NCBI RefSeq assembly: GCF_000708265.2
Contig: NZ_JCKI01000005.1
Span: 124,001-188,000, forward strand
Length of the DNA stretch: 64,000 nucleotides
From: Pedobacter sp. R20-19
GTDB lineage: Bacteria > Bacteroidota > Bacteroidia > Sphingobacteriales > Sphingobacteriaceae
Direction: 5' to 3'
Of the stretch, positions 56,646 through 64,000 are shown piece after piece. The number at the start of each line of letters is the position of its first letter. Position 1 is the first letter of the stretch. Under the pieces are notes generated by a model. The model worked only from the letters and a program-made list of their open reading frames with translations, ran no database searches and was not told the origin of the DNA. Both the position numbers and the translations under genes were made by a program.

Positions 56646-57737
56646 ATGCGTAAATTTTTACAACGTCTGTTTGGTAATTGGGTAATTAAAATGTCGAACA
56701 GGTTTGGATCACGACCAAATCTTAAACGTATTCATGAAGCTTTAACCAAACTTTTTAATACCATTACCAGAGAGCCGGGAAAACGGGGTTTAATATTTGA
56801 AATTACCGAAAAAGATAAATTTATTATTTTTTCTGATCAGCACAAAGGTGCCCGTGATGATGCAGATGATTTTATACTGGCAGAACGTAATTATTTGCAA
56901 GCCCTGGATTATTATAACAACAAACTGTTCCACTACATTAATCTGGGTGATAGTGAGGAACTGTGGGAGAATTTATTGGAATCGGTAATTAAACATAATA
57001 AGCAAACTTTCGAACGGGAAAAGTTATTTATCCACCGCAACGCTTTTACAAAAATTTTTGGAAATCATGACCTCTACTGGGATAATGATCCTTTGGCTGG
57101 TTTTAACCTCAATCGCATTTACGGAAAAAAAATTTCGATTTATGAAGGTGTGATTTTAAGAATGAAGTTTCAACATCAGTTCCTGAATATTTTTCTTACC
57201 CATGGCCACCAGGGCGATTTACAAAGTGATGGGAATTGGTTTAGTAAGTGGTTTGTAAGTACGGTATGGGCACCATTGCAATCTTATTTACAGATTAACC
57301 CCAACACCCCAGCCTATGATAATCAGCTGAAAACAGTACATAATGGTATGATGTACAGCTGGCAGGCAGATCAAAGAGATACCGCATTAATTACAGGGCA
57401 CACTCACCAGCCCGTATTTGCCTCACTTACACATCTGGAGCGGATTTATTTGAAACTTAAAAATGCAACGATTGAACATCAACAGCCCGAAATTGACAAA
57501 TTAAATGAAGAGTTAAAGAAACGTGTTAAAAAAGACGATGAGGCACCAGAATTTAAAGCATACAAACCAGGTTATTTTAACAGTGGTTGCTGTTGTTTTA
57601 GTGATGGTGATATTACTGGTATAGAAATAGAAGGCGGTTTGATTCGACTGATCAGATGGTCTTTTCAAAGGTCCGGCACTCCTGAAAGAAGTATTTTGGA
57701 AGAGATGAAATTAGTAGAATTATTGGATCTTACTTAA
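56646..57737 (+). CDS. calcineurin-like metallophosphoesterase
   Basis: 363 residues from ATG 56646; the frame opens at a TTG (56613), which is less likely. Metal-binding motifs: IIFSDQHKGA (D-x-H), NLGDSEELWE (GD), FGNHDLYWDND (GNHD), and later THGHQGDLQS and ITGHTHQPVF (GHTH). These are the five blocks of the calcineurin-like phosphoesterase fold. No signal peptide; cytoplasmic. A CCCF cluster near the end (NSGCCCFSDGD) is unusual. Substrate unknown, a phosphodiesterase or pyrophosphatase being typical. Confidence 0.82.
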   Translation: MRKFLQRLFGNWVIKMSNRFGSRPNLKRIHEALTKLFNTITREPGKRGLIFEITEKDKFIIFSDQHKGARDDADDFILAERNYLQALDYYNNKLFHYINLGDSEELWENLLESVIKHNKQTFEREKLFIHRNAFTKIFGNHDLYWDNDPLAGFNLNRIYGKKISIYEGVILRMKFQHQFLNIFLTHGHQGDLQSDGNWFSKWFVSTVWAPLQSYLQINPNTPAYDNQLKTVHNGMMYSWQADQRDTALITGHTHQPVFASLTHLERIYLKLKNATIEHQQPEIDKLNEELKKRVKKDDEAPEFKAYKPGYFNSGCCCFSDGDITGIEIEGGLIRLIRWSFQRSGTPERSILEEMKLVELLDLT

Positions 57738-58902
57738 TTGGTAATGCGATAAAAAAGGTTGTGCCTTTTCCTTTTCCCTCACTTTCTGCCCACAGTTTGC
57801 CCTTATGCATATCGGTAAACATTCTGGCTACAATTAAACCCAATCCGTTTGAGTTTTCGTGGTTAGTTGGTGTTGAACTTAACCGTGAAAACTTGATGAA
57901 TAAAAGGTTGAGGTCATCTGCACTTAGTCCAACACCATGGTCTTTAATCGCAATGGTTACCAGATTTTCAGTGATTTGATGCGTGATCAGAATTTCACTA
58001 TCAGCATGCGAGAATTTACTAGCATTATGGAGTAATTGATAAAAAAGTTCACTGAGTTTAACTTCATCTCCAAAAATTTCTACCGGTGTATCTATGCGAA
58101 TGTTAAAAAACTGTCTTTTATCTCTGGTAATAATTTGTAAATCCTTAATGCTTTTGGATAAAAGTTCCCGAAGATCGATCTTATTTTTCTGTGGTTTAAA
58201 AGACCCGTTTTCTTTTCTGGCCGAGCTTAGAATCTGATTCAGGTGGTCTACCATTCGTTTCGATTGATGATTAATTTTTCCAGCGATGCTTACAGTTCTA
58301 TCATCAGCATTAGGGATTCTACCCACCAATTCAGATTGTAATGAAATGGTCGTCATAGGGTTTTTAAGGTCATGAATCAGCACATGCAGGCGATCATCCT
58401 GTGCCTTTAGTGTTTTTCTTAAAGCCTTTCTCACTTCTAGTTTATCAGCAATCATTTCTGCCAACCTGTTCAACATGCTCAACTGGCTTGGAATGGTGGT
58501 ATGAGGATCATCTCCATATACGACTAAAGCCCCCAAATGTACACCATCCGCTGATTTAATACCAGCAGCTATAATAAAGGGAATAGGAGATTCGCTAATG
58601 TTAGCAAATTGCTGTGCAATTTCTATGACATCAGCATCATCCGCCTCTTTTAGCAAATCAAAAAGATGCTGATTTCCATTTGAATCCAATGGATTGCCAA
58701 TTGCAGCTTTTATAAAAAACCCATCTTCAGCAAAGAATCCAAGAATAGCATTTTGCATTTCAAAAATATCTGCAGCCAGTTGTACAAAATGATCAAAGCT
58801 TTTCTCTGCAGGCGTATCTAAAATTTCATATTCCTTTAATTTTTCTAGGCGTAATTCTTCATTAACAGGAATATGGGAAGCCGAAATTTTTGCTGAATAC
58901 AT
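57730..58902 (-). CDS. GAF-domain histidine kinase
   Basis: 390 residues, no membrane segment. A GAF domain spans about 25-155 (PAEKSFDHFVQLAADIFEM, a redox/ligand sensor), then HisKA with VLIHDLKNPMTTISLQ (phospho-accepting His) and HATPase with LLHNASKFSH (N box), KDHGVGLS (G1) and NSNGLGLIVARMF (G2). It senses a soluble signal and passes phosphate to an unseen response regulator; none is next to it. Its end overlaps the convergent phosphoesterase gene by 8 bases. Confidence 0.85.
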   Translation of the reverse strand: MYSAKISASHIPVNEELRLEKLKEYEILDTPAEKSFDHFVQLAADIFEMQNAILGFFAEDGFFIKAAIGNPLDSNGNQHLFDLLKEADDADVIEIAQQFANISESPIPFIIAAGIKSADGVHLGALVVYGDDPHTTIPSQLSMLNRLAEMIADKLEVRKALRKTLKAQDDRLHVLIHDLKNPMTTISLQSELVGRIPNADDRTVSIAGKINHQSKRMVDHLNQILSSARKENGSFKPQKNKIDLRELLSKSIKDLQIITRDKRQFFNIRIDTPVEIFGDEVKLSELFYQLLHNASKFSHADSEILITHQITENLVTIAIKDHGVGLSADDLNLLFIKFSRLSSTPTNHENSNGLGLIVARMFTDMHKGKLWAESEGKGKGTTFFIALPIK

Positions 58903-59053
58903 TTGCGGGATTTTTAAAATAAGGTTGTACGTTAAAGGTATAGATTATCAGCAAAAAGTTAAATAATATAAACAATTAAGTTGTAATTTTAGTTGTTATA
59001 TTTCATGCAGATTGTTAAAAATTAACAATAACTTTCAAAACATTGATTAGATA

Positions 59054-60526
59054 ATGAGATTATATATAGAACGTAAACCTGTTAAGGTTAATCCGGATAC
59101 CAAACGAGTAATTGCCCGTTTTTTTTTTAACGGAGAAGAGAGAGCACTTGAAGTGATTCGAAAAGTTTTAGAGTTTTCTGATGAGAAGGTATTTTCATTG
59201 ATTTCGCCGATACTACAGGAATATTCTAAACGACACCGAAACATCACTAAAATTTTAAACCGACACTGTAAAAAGCTTAAAAAACAATTTACCACACTGG
59301 GTAAGGATATAGAAGACCTGGATCAATACACCAGATTGCTTATTGGTGCTTACTTTACGCATGAATATTCAATTGAATCTGCTGCCTTCTTTAATCCTAG
59401 TATTGTAGATGATCCTGATCAGACTGATTTGGTTGAAGGGGAGAAACGAGTGATTATCAGTTTCAGGGCTGTTGGTGAAGGACATATTTCTTCTATTGTG
59501 TTCCGCCGTGCACTAATTGATAAAAATAATAACATACAGGTTTTGCCTGTGGGGAATTATGTGGATGAGGCAGAAGTGGTGAAAAATGCGATTTACGTTA
59601 AAAAGTTATTCTTAAAAAAGGCAGCATATGCACAAATTGATCCCTCAGTATTGGAAGAGATAGAAGCCAAACTTGATGATAAATTTGAATATACAAGCTT
59701 AAGTAATATCATTAAAGACGCTAAGAGTTTACATACTGAAAATGCATCCCGATTAATGGAGTATGATAAAGTGCTTTGGTTATCAGATACTTACCATACC
59801 ATTTCCTTTTCTAAAGATACGGATATATCAGATCGTGTTATTTTTCCGATTTCAGAATTTGAGCGAAAAGGAATTGAAGATGCCCGCTTTGTAAAATTTG
59901 TTAAGGATGACGGAAAGGTTTTATATTATGCTACGTATACAGCTTTTGATGGTTCGCTCATTATACCAAAATTGGTGCAGACAGAAGATTTCTATGAGTT
60001 TAAAGTGATTCCATTATATGGTGATGGGGCACAAAATAAAAACCTCGCTTTATTTCCACGTAAAATAAATGGAAAGTATGTGATGATGAGTAGAATAGAC
60101 GGATGGAATAATTACCTTATGTTTTCTGATAAAGTAAATGTTTGGGAAAACCCTATTTTACTTAAACAGCCTCGTTATGACTGGGAATTGGTTCAAATAG
60201 GTAACTGTGGTTCACCAATTGAAACAGATAAAGGTTGGTTAGTAATCACACATGGAGTGGGTCCAATGAGACGCTATTGTATCGGCGTTGTTTTACTTGA
60301 TCTGAATGACCCTAGTAAAGAAATTGGCCACCTAAAAGAACCGCTAATTATCCCAAATAATGATGAGCGTGAAGGATATGTACCCAACGTGGTTTATTCT
60401 TGTGGTTCTATCGTAAGCAATGGCGAACTTATTATTCCTTATGGATTATCAGATTATAGTTCATCCTTTGCAACGGTTAACCTGGAATTGTTATTAAATC
60501 GATTATTAGAAAATGGAAAGGCATAA
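59054..60526 (+). CDS. glycoside hydrolase family 130 phosphorylase
   Basis: 490 residues. The five-bladed propeller body shows GH130 marks: FFNPSIVDDPDQ, RVIISFRAVGEGHISSIVFR, DARFVKFV then YYATYTAFDGS, FPRKINGKYVMMSRIDGWN, GSPIETDKGWLVITHGVGPM and VVYSCGSIVSNGELIIPYG. These enzymes phosphorolyse beta-mannosides (mannosyl-glucose or beta-1,4/1,2-mannan). The N-terminal ~100 residues are an extra helical part. It converges with the GT4 gene across a shared terminator; the two often travel together and may form and recycle a mannose polymer. Confidence 0.85.
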   Translation: MRLYIERKPVKVNPDTKRVIARFFFNGEERALEVIRKVLEFSDEKVFSLISPILQEYSKRHRNITKILNRHCKKLKKQFTTLGKDIEDLDQYTRLLIGAYFTHEYSIESAAFFNPSIVDDPDQTDLVEGEKRVIISFRAVGEGHISSIVFRRALIDKNNNIQVLPVGNYVDEAEVVKNAIYVKKLFLKKAAYAQIDPSVLEEIEAKLDDKFEYTSLSNIIKDAKSLHTENASRLMEYDKVLWLSDTYHTISFSKDTDISDRVIFPISEFERKGIEDARFVKFVKDDGKVLYYATYTAFDGSLIIPKLVQTEDFYEFKVIPLYGDGAQNKNLALFPRKINGKYVMMSRIDGWNNYLMFSDKVNVWENPILLKQPRYDWELVQIGNCGSPIETDKGWLVITHGVGPMRRYCIGVVLLDLNDPSKEIGHLKEPLIIPNNDEREGYVPNVVYSCGSIVSNGELIIPYGLSDYSSSFATVNLELLLNRLLENGKA

Positions 60527-60612
60527 AATCGTCATGGCCTGAATTTAGACAGTATTCATTTCGTTTATATCAGGTTTGATATTAAGAATTAAGAAAGTTT
60601 ATCACAACAAAA

Positions 60613-60641
60613 AAGGCTGATTCATTAATTGAATCAGCCTT
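60613..60641. terminator. bidirectional terminator
   Basis: AAGGCTGATTCA, loop TTAAT, TGAATCAGCCTT. T runs lie on both sides (TTCTT on plus, TTTTTTG on minus), so it can end both the GH130 and the GT4 transcripts. Confidence 0.88.
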
Positions 60642-60648
60642 CTTACAT

Positions 60649-62937
60649 TTACTTAGCATTTTTAGGTTTTACATATTCATCTTCCTCAAACAGGGGAGGA
60701 GGCAGTGTTTCATATTCAGCCTCGGCAGCTTTTAACACAGCTAAATGAGATACAAAATAAGCCAGTGTACTTTCGGCACCCTGGTTTCTATTTACACTAT
60801 TAAACTGCAAACCATCTGCACAACCATGGGTTTCAAAATCATATAATGGTATGTGTAAACTATTTTTACCTAGAAACCATTCATAACTGGTGTACATTAA
60901 ACTGAGGTATTTACTATCCTTAGTAATGTCGTATGTTTTACCATATAAAAGTACCATCGCCATCGTTTCAATAGCTTGCTGATCGTAAATTGGATTTTTA
61001 CCATGTTTCTTCATCCAGCCGGCATTTCCAACAGGATTTAAATAGCCATTTTCAAAAGAGAAACTATTTAAAAAATCAATACTTTCCATTGCTATTTGGT
61101 AAGATTCTATGTTGCCTGTTGCTTCAAAGTGATGTAATAGTGCCAATGGTAATATGGCATTATCATAAGTTAGTATATCTTCAAACCAATGCCAGTCTTC
61201 ATCTTTATTAGCCTTGTAAGCATTTTTCAAACTATTGGCTAACTGGTTAGCTTCTTTTACGATCAGTTCATCACCCGGATGTACATTTAAATAATGAGCA
61301 ACACCTATAAGCGTATTGGCCATGCCACGTAAATGTTTTAATGCCTTAAAATGGGAAACTGAATTTGAAAAAAGTTCCCTTCCAAATTCACGGTAAGAAT
61401 TATTTGGTGCCACATTTATCAAATAGCCTAAAGACCATATGGTTCTACCAAAAGAATCTTCAGAACCAACCTCATCCAGATAATTACGGTTAAAACTTAG
61501 AAAGTTCCTGAAATTTCCGTCATCTGTATGCATATATTGAATAAAACTCAGATAAATAGGCATTAATTTTAAAGCCGACTGATTTTTATTTTGCTCGTAA
61601 GCCATTAAGGCCAATATTAATGCCCTGGCATTATCATCTATGCAATAACCCTCTTTAAGATTTGGAATGCCAAAACGAGCATGTTGAATGATACCGGTAT
61701 CATCTGTTAGCAAATTGATATGACTAAGATTAAGCGCCGGCATTTTTTCTACATCAATAATTGGAGGGGTAACCCTTTTAGGTTTCTCTCCGGCATCTAT
61801 TGCATCTTGTAAGGTTTTCAAATACACATTACCAATAGCTGGCCATCTTAGTTTTAGTCCGTATTGAAAAGCGTTTGTCTTAAGTTCATGATACTTATCT
61901 TCATCTGAAAGCAATTCATTAACAATACTTGCCAATGCAACATCATTTTTAAAATCAAATAGTCTTCCACGTTTCTCAGCTAGAAGTTCTTCTGCATGCC
62001 AATAAGGAGTAGAAACTACAGCTGCACCGGCTCCAATGGCATATGATAAGGTTCCACTGGTAATTTGAGCTTCATTTAAATAAGGTGTAATATATAAATG
62101 ACATGCGGTTAAATATTGGTGGAGCTCGCTTTCTGATACAAACTTATTAACGAAGGCAATGTTATTTTCTACACCTAAATCTTTAGCCAGTGCTTTTAAA
62201 CTGTCACGGTATTCTTCCCCGTTATGTTTCACCACACCAGGATGAGTGTTGCCTAAAATAACATACAACACATCAGGGTGTTGCGCTACAATGCTTGGCA
62301 AAGCTTTGATTACGGTTTCGAGTCCTTTGTTTCGGCTAATTAAGCCAAACGTAAAAAGAACTTTTCTATTCCTGAATAATTCGCTTTTTGAAACCTCATT
62401 GTTAACGATAGGCTCCAGATCTGGCACGCCATGCTCAATCAATTTTATAGAATTACTCGGAATTTGATAAATGCTGGTTAAAAATAATACCGCTTTCTTA
62501 CTCATCACCACAATTTTAGAAGACTTTAAAGCAATCTCCTTAATAATGGTTTGTTGCATGAAATTTGGTTCTTTCAATACAGTATGTAAAATAGTAATGA
62601 AAGGTTTCTCCAGTTTATTAATCAAGGAAAGAAGAAATACACCACTGTTGCCTCCATAAATTCCAAATTCATGTTCAATAATGCAAGTATCAATATCGCT
62701 GTTATTAATGAAATGAGCAGCTTCAATATAATCCTGTTGGTTCTGCTGTCTAATTACAAATTTAACTTCTTTTGGATAAGCATGTTCATTGATATCATCA
62801 GACTCATTCATTGCAACGACGAAACTCTTCTCTGCATGATAAGATGGATTGATGCTTAAAGCATTTACTAAGTTTTGATTGAAGGTAGCTAGACCGCATT
62901 CGCGTGGAGGATAAGTTGAAATATATGCGATTTTCAT
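60649..62937 (-). CDS. GT4 glycosyltransferase with C-terminal glycosidase-like domain
   Basis: 762 residues from ATG 62937 (MKIAYISTYPPRECGLATFN); a TTG-like upstream extension is unlikely. Residues ~1-370 are a GT-B/GT4 transferase: EHEFGIYGGNSGVFL, FTFGLISRNKGLETVIKALP, PYLNEAQITSGTLSYAIGAG (the E-x7-E region). The remaining ~380 are an alpha/alpha toroid-like domain (GYCIDDNARALILALMAYEQ, SFGRTIWSLGYLIN, FEDILTYDNAILPLALLHH) like six-hairpin glycosidases. Two catalytic domains in one chain suggest making and trimming one glycan. Next to GH130, a mannoside is likely. Confidence 0.82.
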   Translation of the reverse strand: MKIAYISTYPPRECGLATFNQNLVNALSINPSYHAEKSFVVAMNESDDINEHAYPKEVKFVIRQQNQQDYIEAAHFINNSDIDTCIIEHEFGIYGGNSGVFLLSLINKLEKPFITILHTVLKEPNFMQQTIIKEIALKSSKIVVMSKKAVLFLTSIYQIPSNSIKLIEHGVPDLEPIVNNEVSKSELFRNRKVLFTFGLISRNKGLETVIKALPSIVAQHPDVLYVILGNTHPGVVKHNGEEYRDSLKALAKDLGVENNIAFVNKFVSESELHQYLTACHLYITPYLNEAQITSGTLSYAIGAGAAVVSTPYWHAEELLAEKRGRLFDFKNDVALASIVNELLSDEDKYHELKTNAFQYGLKLRWPAIGNVYLKTLQDAIDAGEKPKRVTPPIIDVEKMPALNLSHINLLTDDTGIIQHARFGIPNLKEGYCIDDNARALILALMAYEQNKNQSALKLMPIYLSFIQYMHTDDGNFRNFLSFNRNYLDEVGSEDSFGRTIWSLGYLINVAPNNSYREFGRELFSNSVSHFKALKHLRGMANTLIGVAHYLNVHPGDELIVKEANQLANSLKNAYKANKDEDWHWFEDILTYDNAILPLALLHHFEATGNIESYQIAMESIDFLNSFSFENGYLNPVGNAGWMKKHGKNPIYDQQAIETMAMVLLYGKTYDITKDSKYLSLMYTSYEWFLGKNSLHIPLYDFETHGCADGLQFNSVNRNQGAESTLAYFVSHLAVLKAAEAEYETLPPPLFEEDEYVKPKNAK

Positions 62938-63074
62938 AATATTACTGTAGATTAATGTAATTATACAACACAATAACAAGCTAAATGGTTTTATTTCAGC
63001 AAGATTTACTAAAGTTTTTAGAAAACAATATCAATTAGTACAATGTTCATTTCAAATAATTATAAAATACTGCT

Positions 63075-63845
63075 ATGAGATCGATTTGGAAAGGTTCAAT
63101 CGGATTTGGGTTAGTTAATATCCCTGTTAAGTTATTTTCTGGTGTGCAAACCACCCACCTGGATTTGGATATGCTGGATGAACGCGATCATGAAAAAATT
63201 CGCTACCAGCGTGTAAATGATAAAACGCATAAGGAAGTTCCTTTTGATAAAATTGTTAAAGGTTATTTTTTAAAGGATCGATATGTAATATTGGAAAAGC
63301 ATGATTTTGAAGAGGCATCTCCAGAAAAAACTAAAATTATAGAATTGGAGAATTTTGTTGATATGAAGGAAATCAATCCTATATATTACGAAACATCTTA
63401 TTATACTGAACCTGAAAAGCAAGGGAAAAAAGCTTATGCATTGTTATTAAAAGCACTTCAAAAATCAGGTAAGGCTGGTGTTGGACGTTTCGTGCTAAGA
63501 AATACCGAAAATCTTTGTGTCATTCATCCCATGGAAAATGTGATCGTCATTACAAAGATCAGATTTCAACAGGAAATTAGAAGTTTAGATGAGCTTAACA
63601 AAGCAGATGATATTACCATCACAAAAAAAGAAATGGATGTTGGGCTTGCCTTGATTAAGCAATATAGCTCAAAATTTGATTTAAGTTCTTTTAAAGATGA
63701 CTATAGTAATGAATTATTAAAAATTATTAAAGCCAAAGCAAAGGGCAAACGTGCTACGGTGAAGAAAATGAAGCCTCAGAAAGCCACAAGTGATGATTTA
63801 TACGATCAGTTAATGCAGAGTTTAGGCTCAAAGAAAGGCGCTTAA
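63075..63845 (+). CDS. ku: Ku protein for non-homologous end joining
   Basis: 256 residues, the bacterial Ku length. MRSIWKGSIGFGLVNIPVKL is the standard start; IRYQRVNDKTHKEVPFDKIV, GYFLKDRYVILEKHDFEEA and VGRFVLRNTENLCVIHP follow the Ku core beta-barrel. The C-terminus is Lys-rich (KAKAKGKRATVKKMKPQK), which helps DNA threading and LigD contact. As a homodimer it rings broken DNA ends and recruits ligase D, which is not in the window. Confidence 0.93.
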   Translation: MRSIWKGSIGFGLVNIPVKLFSGVQTTHLDLDMLDERDHEKIRYQRVNDKTHKEVPFDKIVKGYFLKDRYVILEKHDFEEASPEKTKIIELENFVDMKEINPIYYETSYYTEPEKQGKKAYALLLKALQKSGKAGVGRFVLRNTENLCVIHPMENVIVITKIRFQQEIRSLDELNKADDITITKKEMDVGLALIKQYSSKFDLSSFKDDYSNELLKIIKAKAKGKRATVKKMKPQKATSDDLYDQLMQSLGSKKGA

Positions 63846-63864
63846 TTTAAGTATGATTGTAATC

Positions 63865-63904
63865 ATTCATCTGAATTGGACATTTACCGCCAATTCAGAT
63901 GAAT
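63865..63904. terminator. terminator between ku and the last gene
   Basis: ATTCATCTGAATTGG 63865-63879 pairs perfectly with CCAATTCAGATGAAT 63890-63904. T-rich sequence follows on the plus side, A-rich on the other, so it may serve both genes. Confidence 0.8.
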
Positions 63905-63913
63905 GAATTATTT

Positions 63914-64000
63914 TTATTTAAAGGCAGCTTTTAACTGATCAGCAGCATAGGCTTGTGCAGCTTTAGCTTCAGGAACAACTGCAGCCATGCCAAAGAACTC
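63914..64000 (-). CDS. 3' end of an unidentified gene (cut by window)
   Basis: Minus-strand frame open to the window edge, 28 codons, EFFGMAAVVPEAKAAQAYAA then DQLKAAFK and stop TAA at 63914-63916. Alanine-rich helical C-terminus. Too short to name; the stop lies just past the shared terminator. Confidence 0.55.
   Translation of the reverse strand, partial: EFFGMAAVVPEAKAAQAYAADQLKAAFK

Overview
The window looks like chromosomal DNA of a low-GC member of the Bacteroidota, most likely family Sphingobacteriaceae (Pedobacter-like). This rests on type IX secretion system (T9SS) parts (a type A sorting domain, PorV, SprB-type repeats), Bacteroidota-style lipoprotein signals, weak or absent Shine-Dalgarno sites, a B-type succinate dehydrogenase/fumarate reductase, a GH130 plus GT4 pair and gltBD. 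Genus is an inference from gene content only.

Layout. (1) 1-14.5 kb, cell surface and contact-toxin region: the end of an SprB-repeat T9SS protein, a very large secreted polymorphic-toxin-like protein (FN3-like domains, zincin motif, variable C-terminus) followed by two immunity-like genes, tandem structured repeats, PorV, two lipoproteins and an outer-membrane barrel. The second immunity gene is preceded by an orphan copy of the toxin's last 31 codons, the usual footprint of toxin-tail exchange. (2) 14.6-28.5 kb, a respiratory/stress region: a PAS histidine kinase (frameshifted) overlapping a receiver-CRP/FNR regulator (split by one in-frame stop), a phosphoketolase stub, BON and universal-stress proteins, an L,D-transpeptidase homologue lacking its catalytic Cys, a tautomerase, then fumC, porin, DASS dicarboxylate transporter and the fumarate reductase/succinate dehydrogenase C-A-B genes. 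Five TGAT-N4-ATCA palindromes, the site type expected for the FNR-like E-x-x-S-R helix of that regulator, lie only in the intergenic gaps of this region. (3) 28.5-43.9 kb, a composite genomic island at the 3' end of tRNA-Lys(UUU): four copies of the tRNA 3' end, an integrase stub, decayed mobile-element regulators, HEPN and HNH proteins, a broken pentapeptide/ion-channel gene, and an export operon in which a C39-peptidase ABC transporter and HlyD adaptor sit next to a double-glycine-leader protein carrying an HELYH zinc-protease motif. (4) 44-64 kb, core metabolism: sugar MFS permease, GmhB-type phosphatase, transaldolase-like aldolase, SRP RNA, gltB-gltD, a DUF763 protein, esterase, metallophosphoesterase, histidine kinase, GH130, a GT4 fused to a glycosidase-like domain, Ku, and the 3' end of one more gene.

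The most unusual points are the toxin/immunity cassette remnant with its tandem structured repeats, the GG-leader zincin export operon inside a tRNA-Lys island, and the doubly broken two-component system whose predicted binding sites survive upstream of the fumarate genes.
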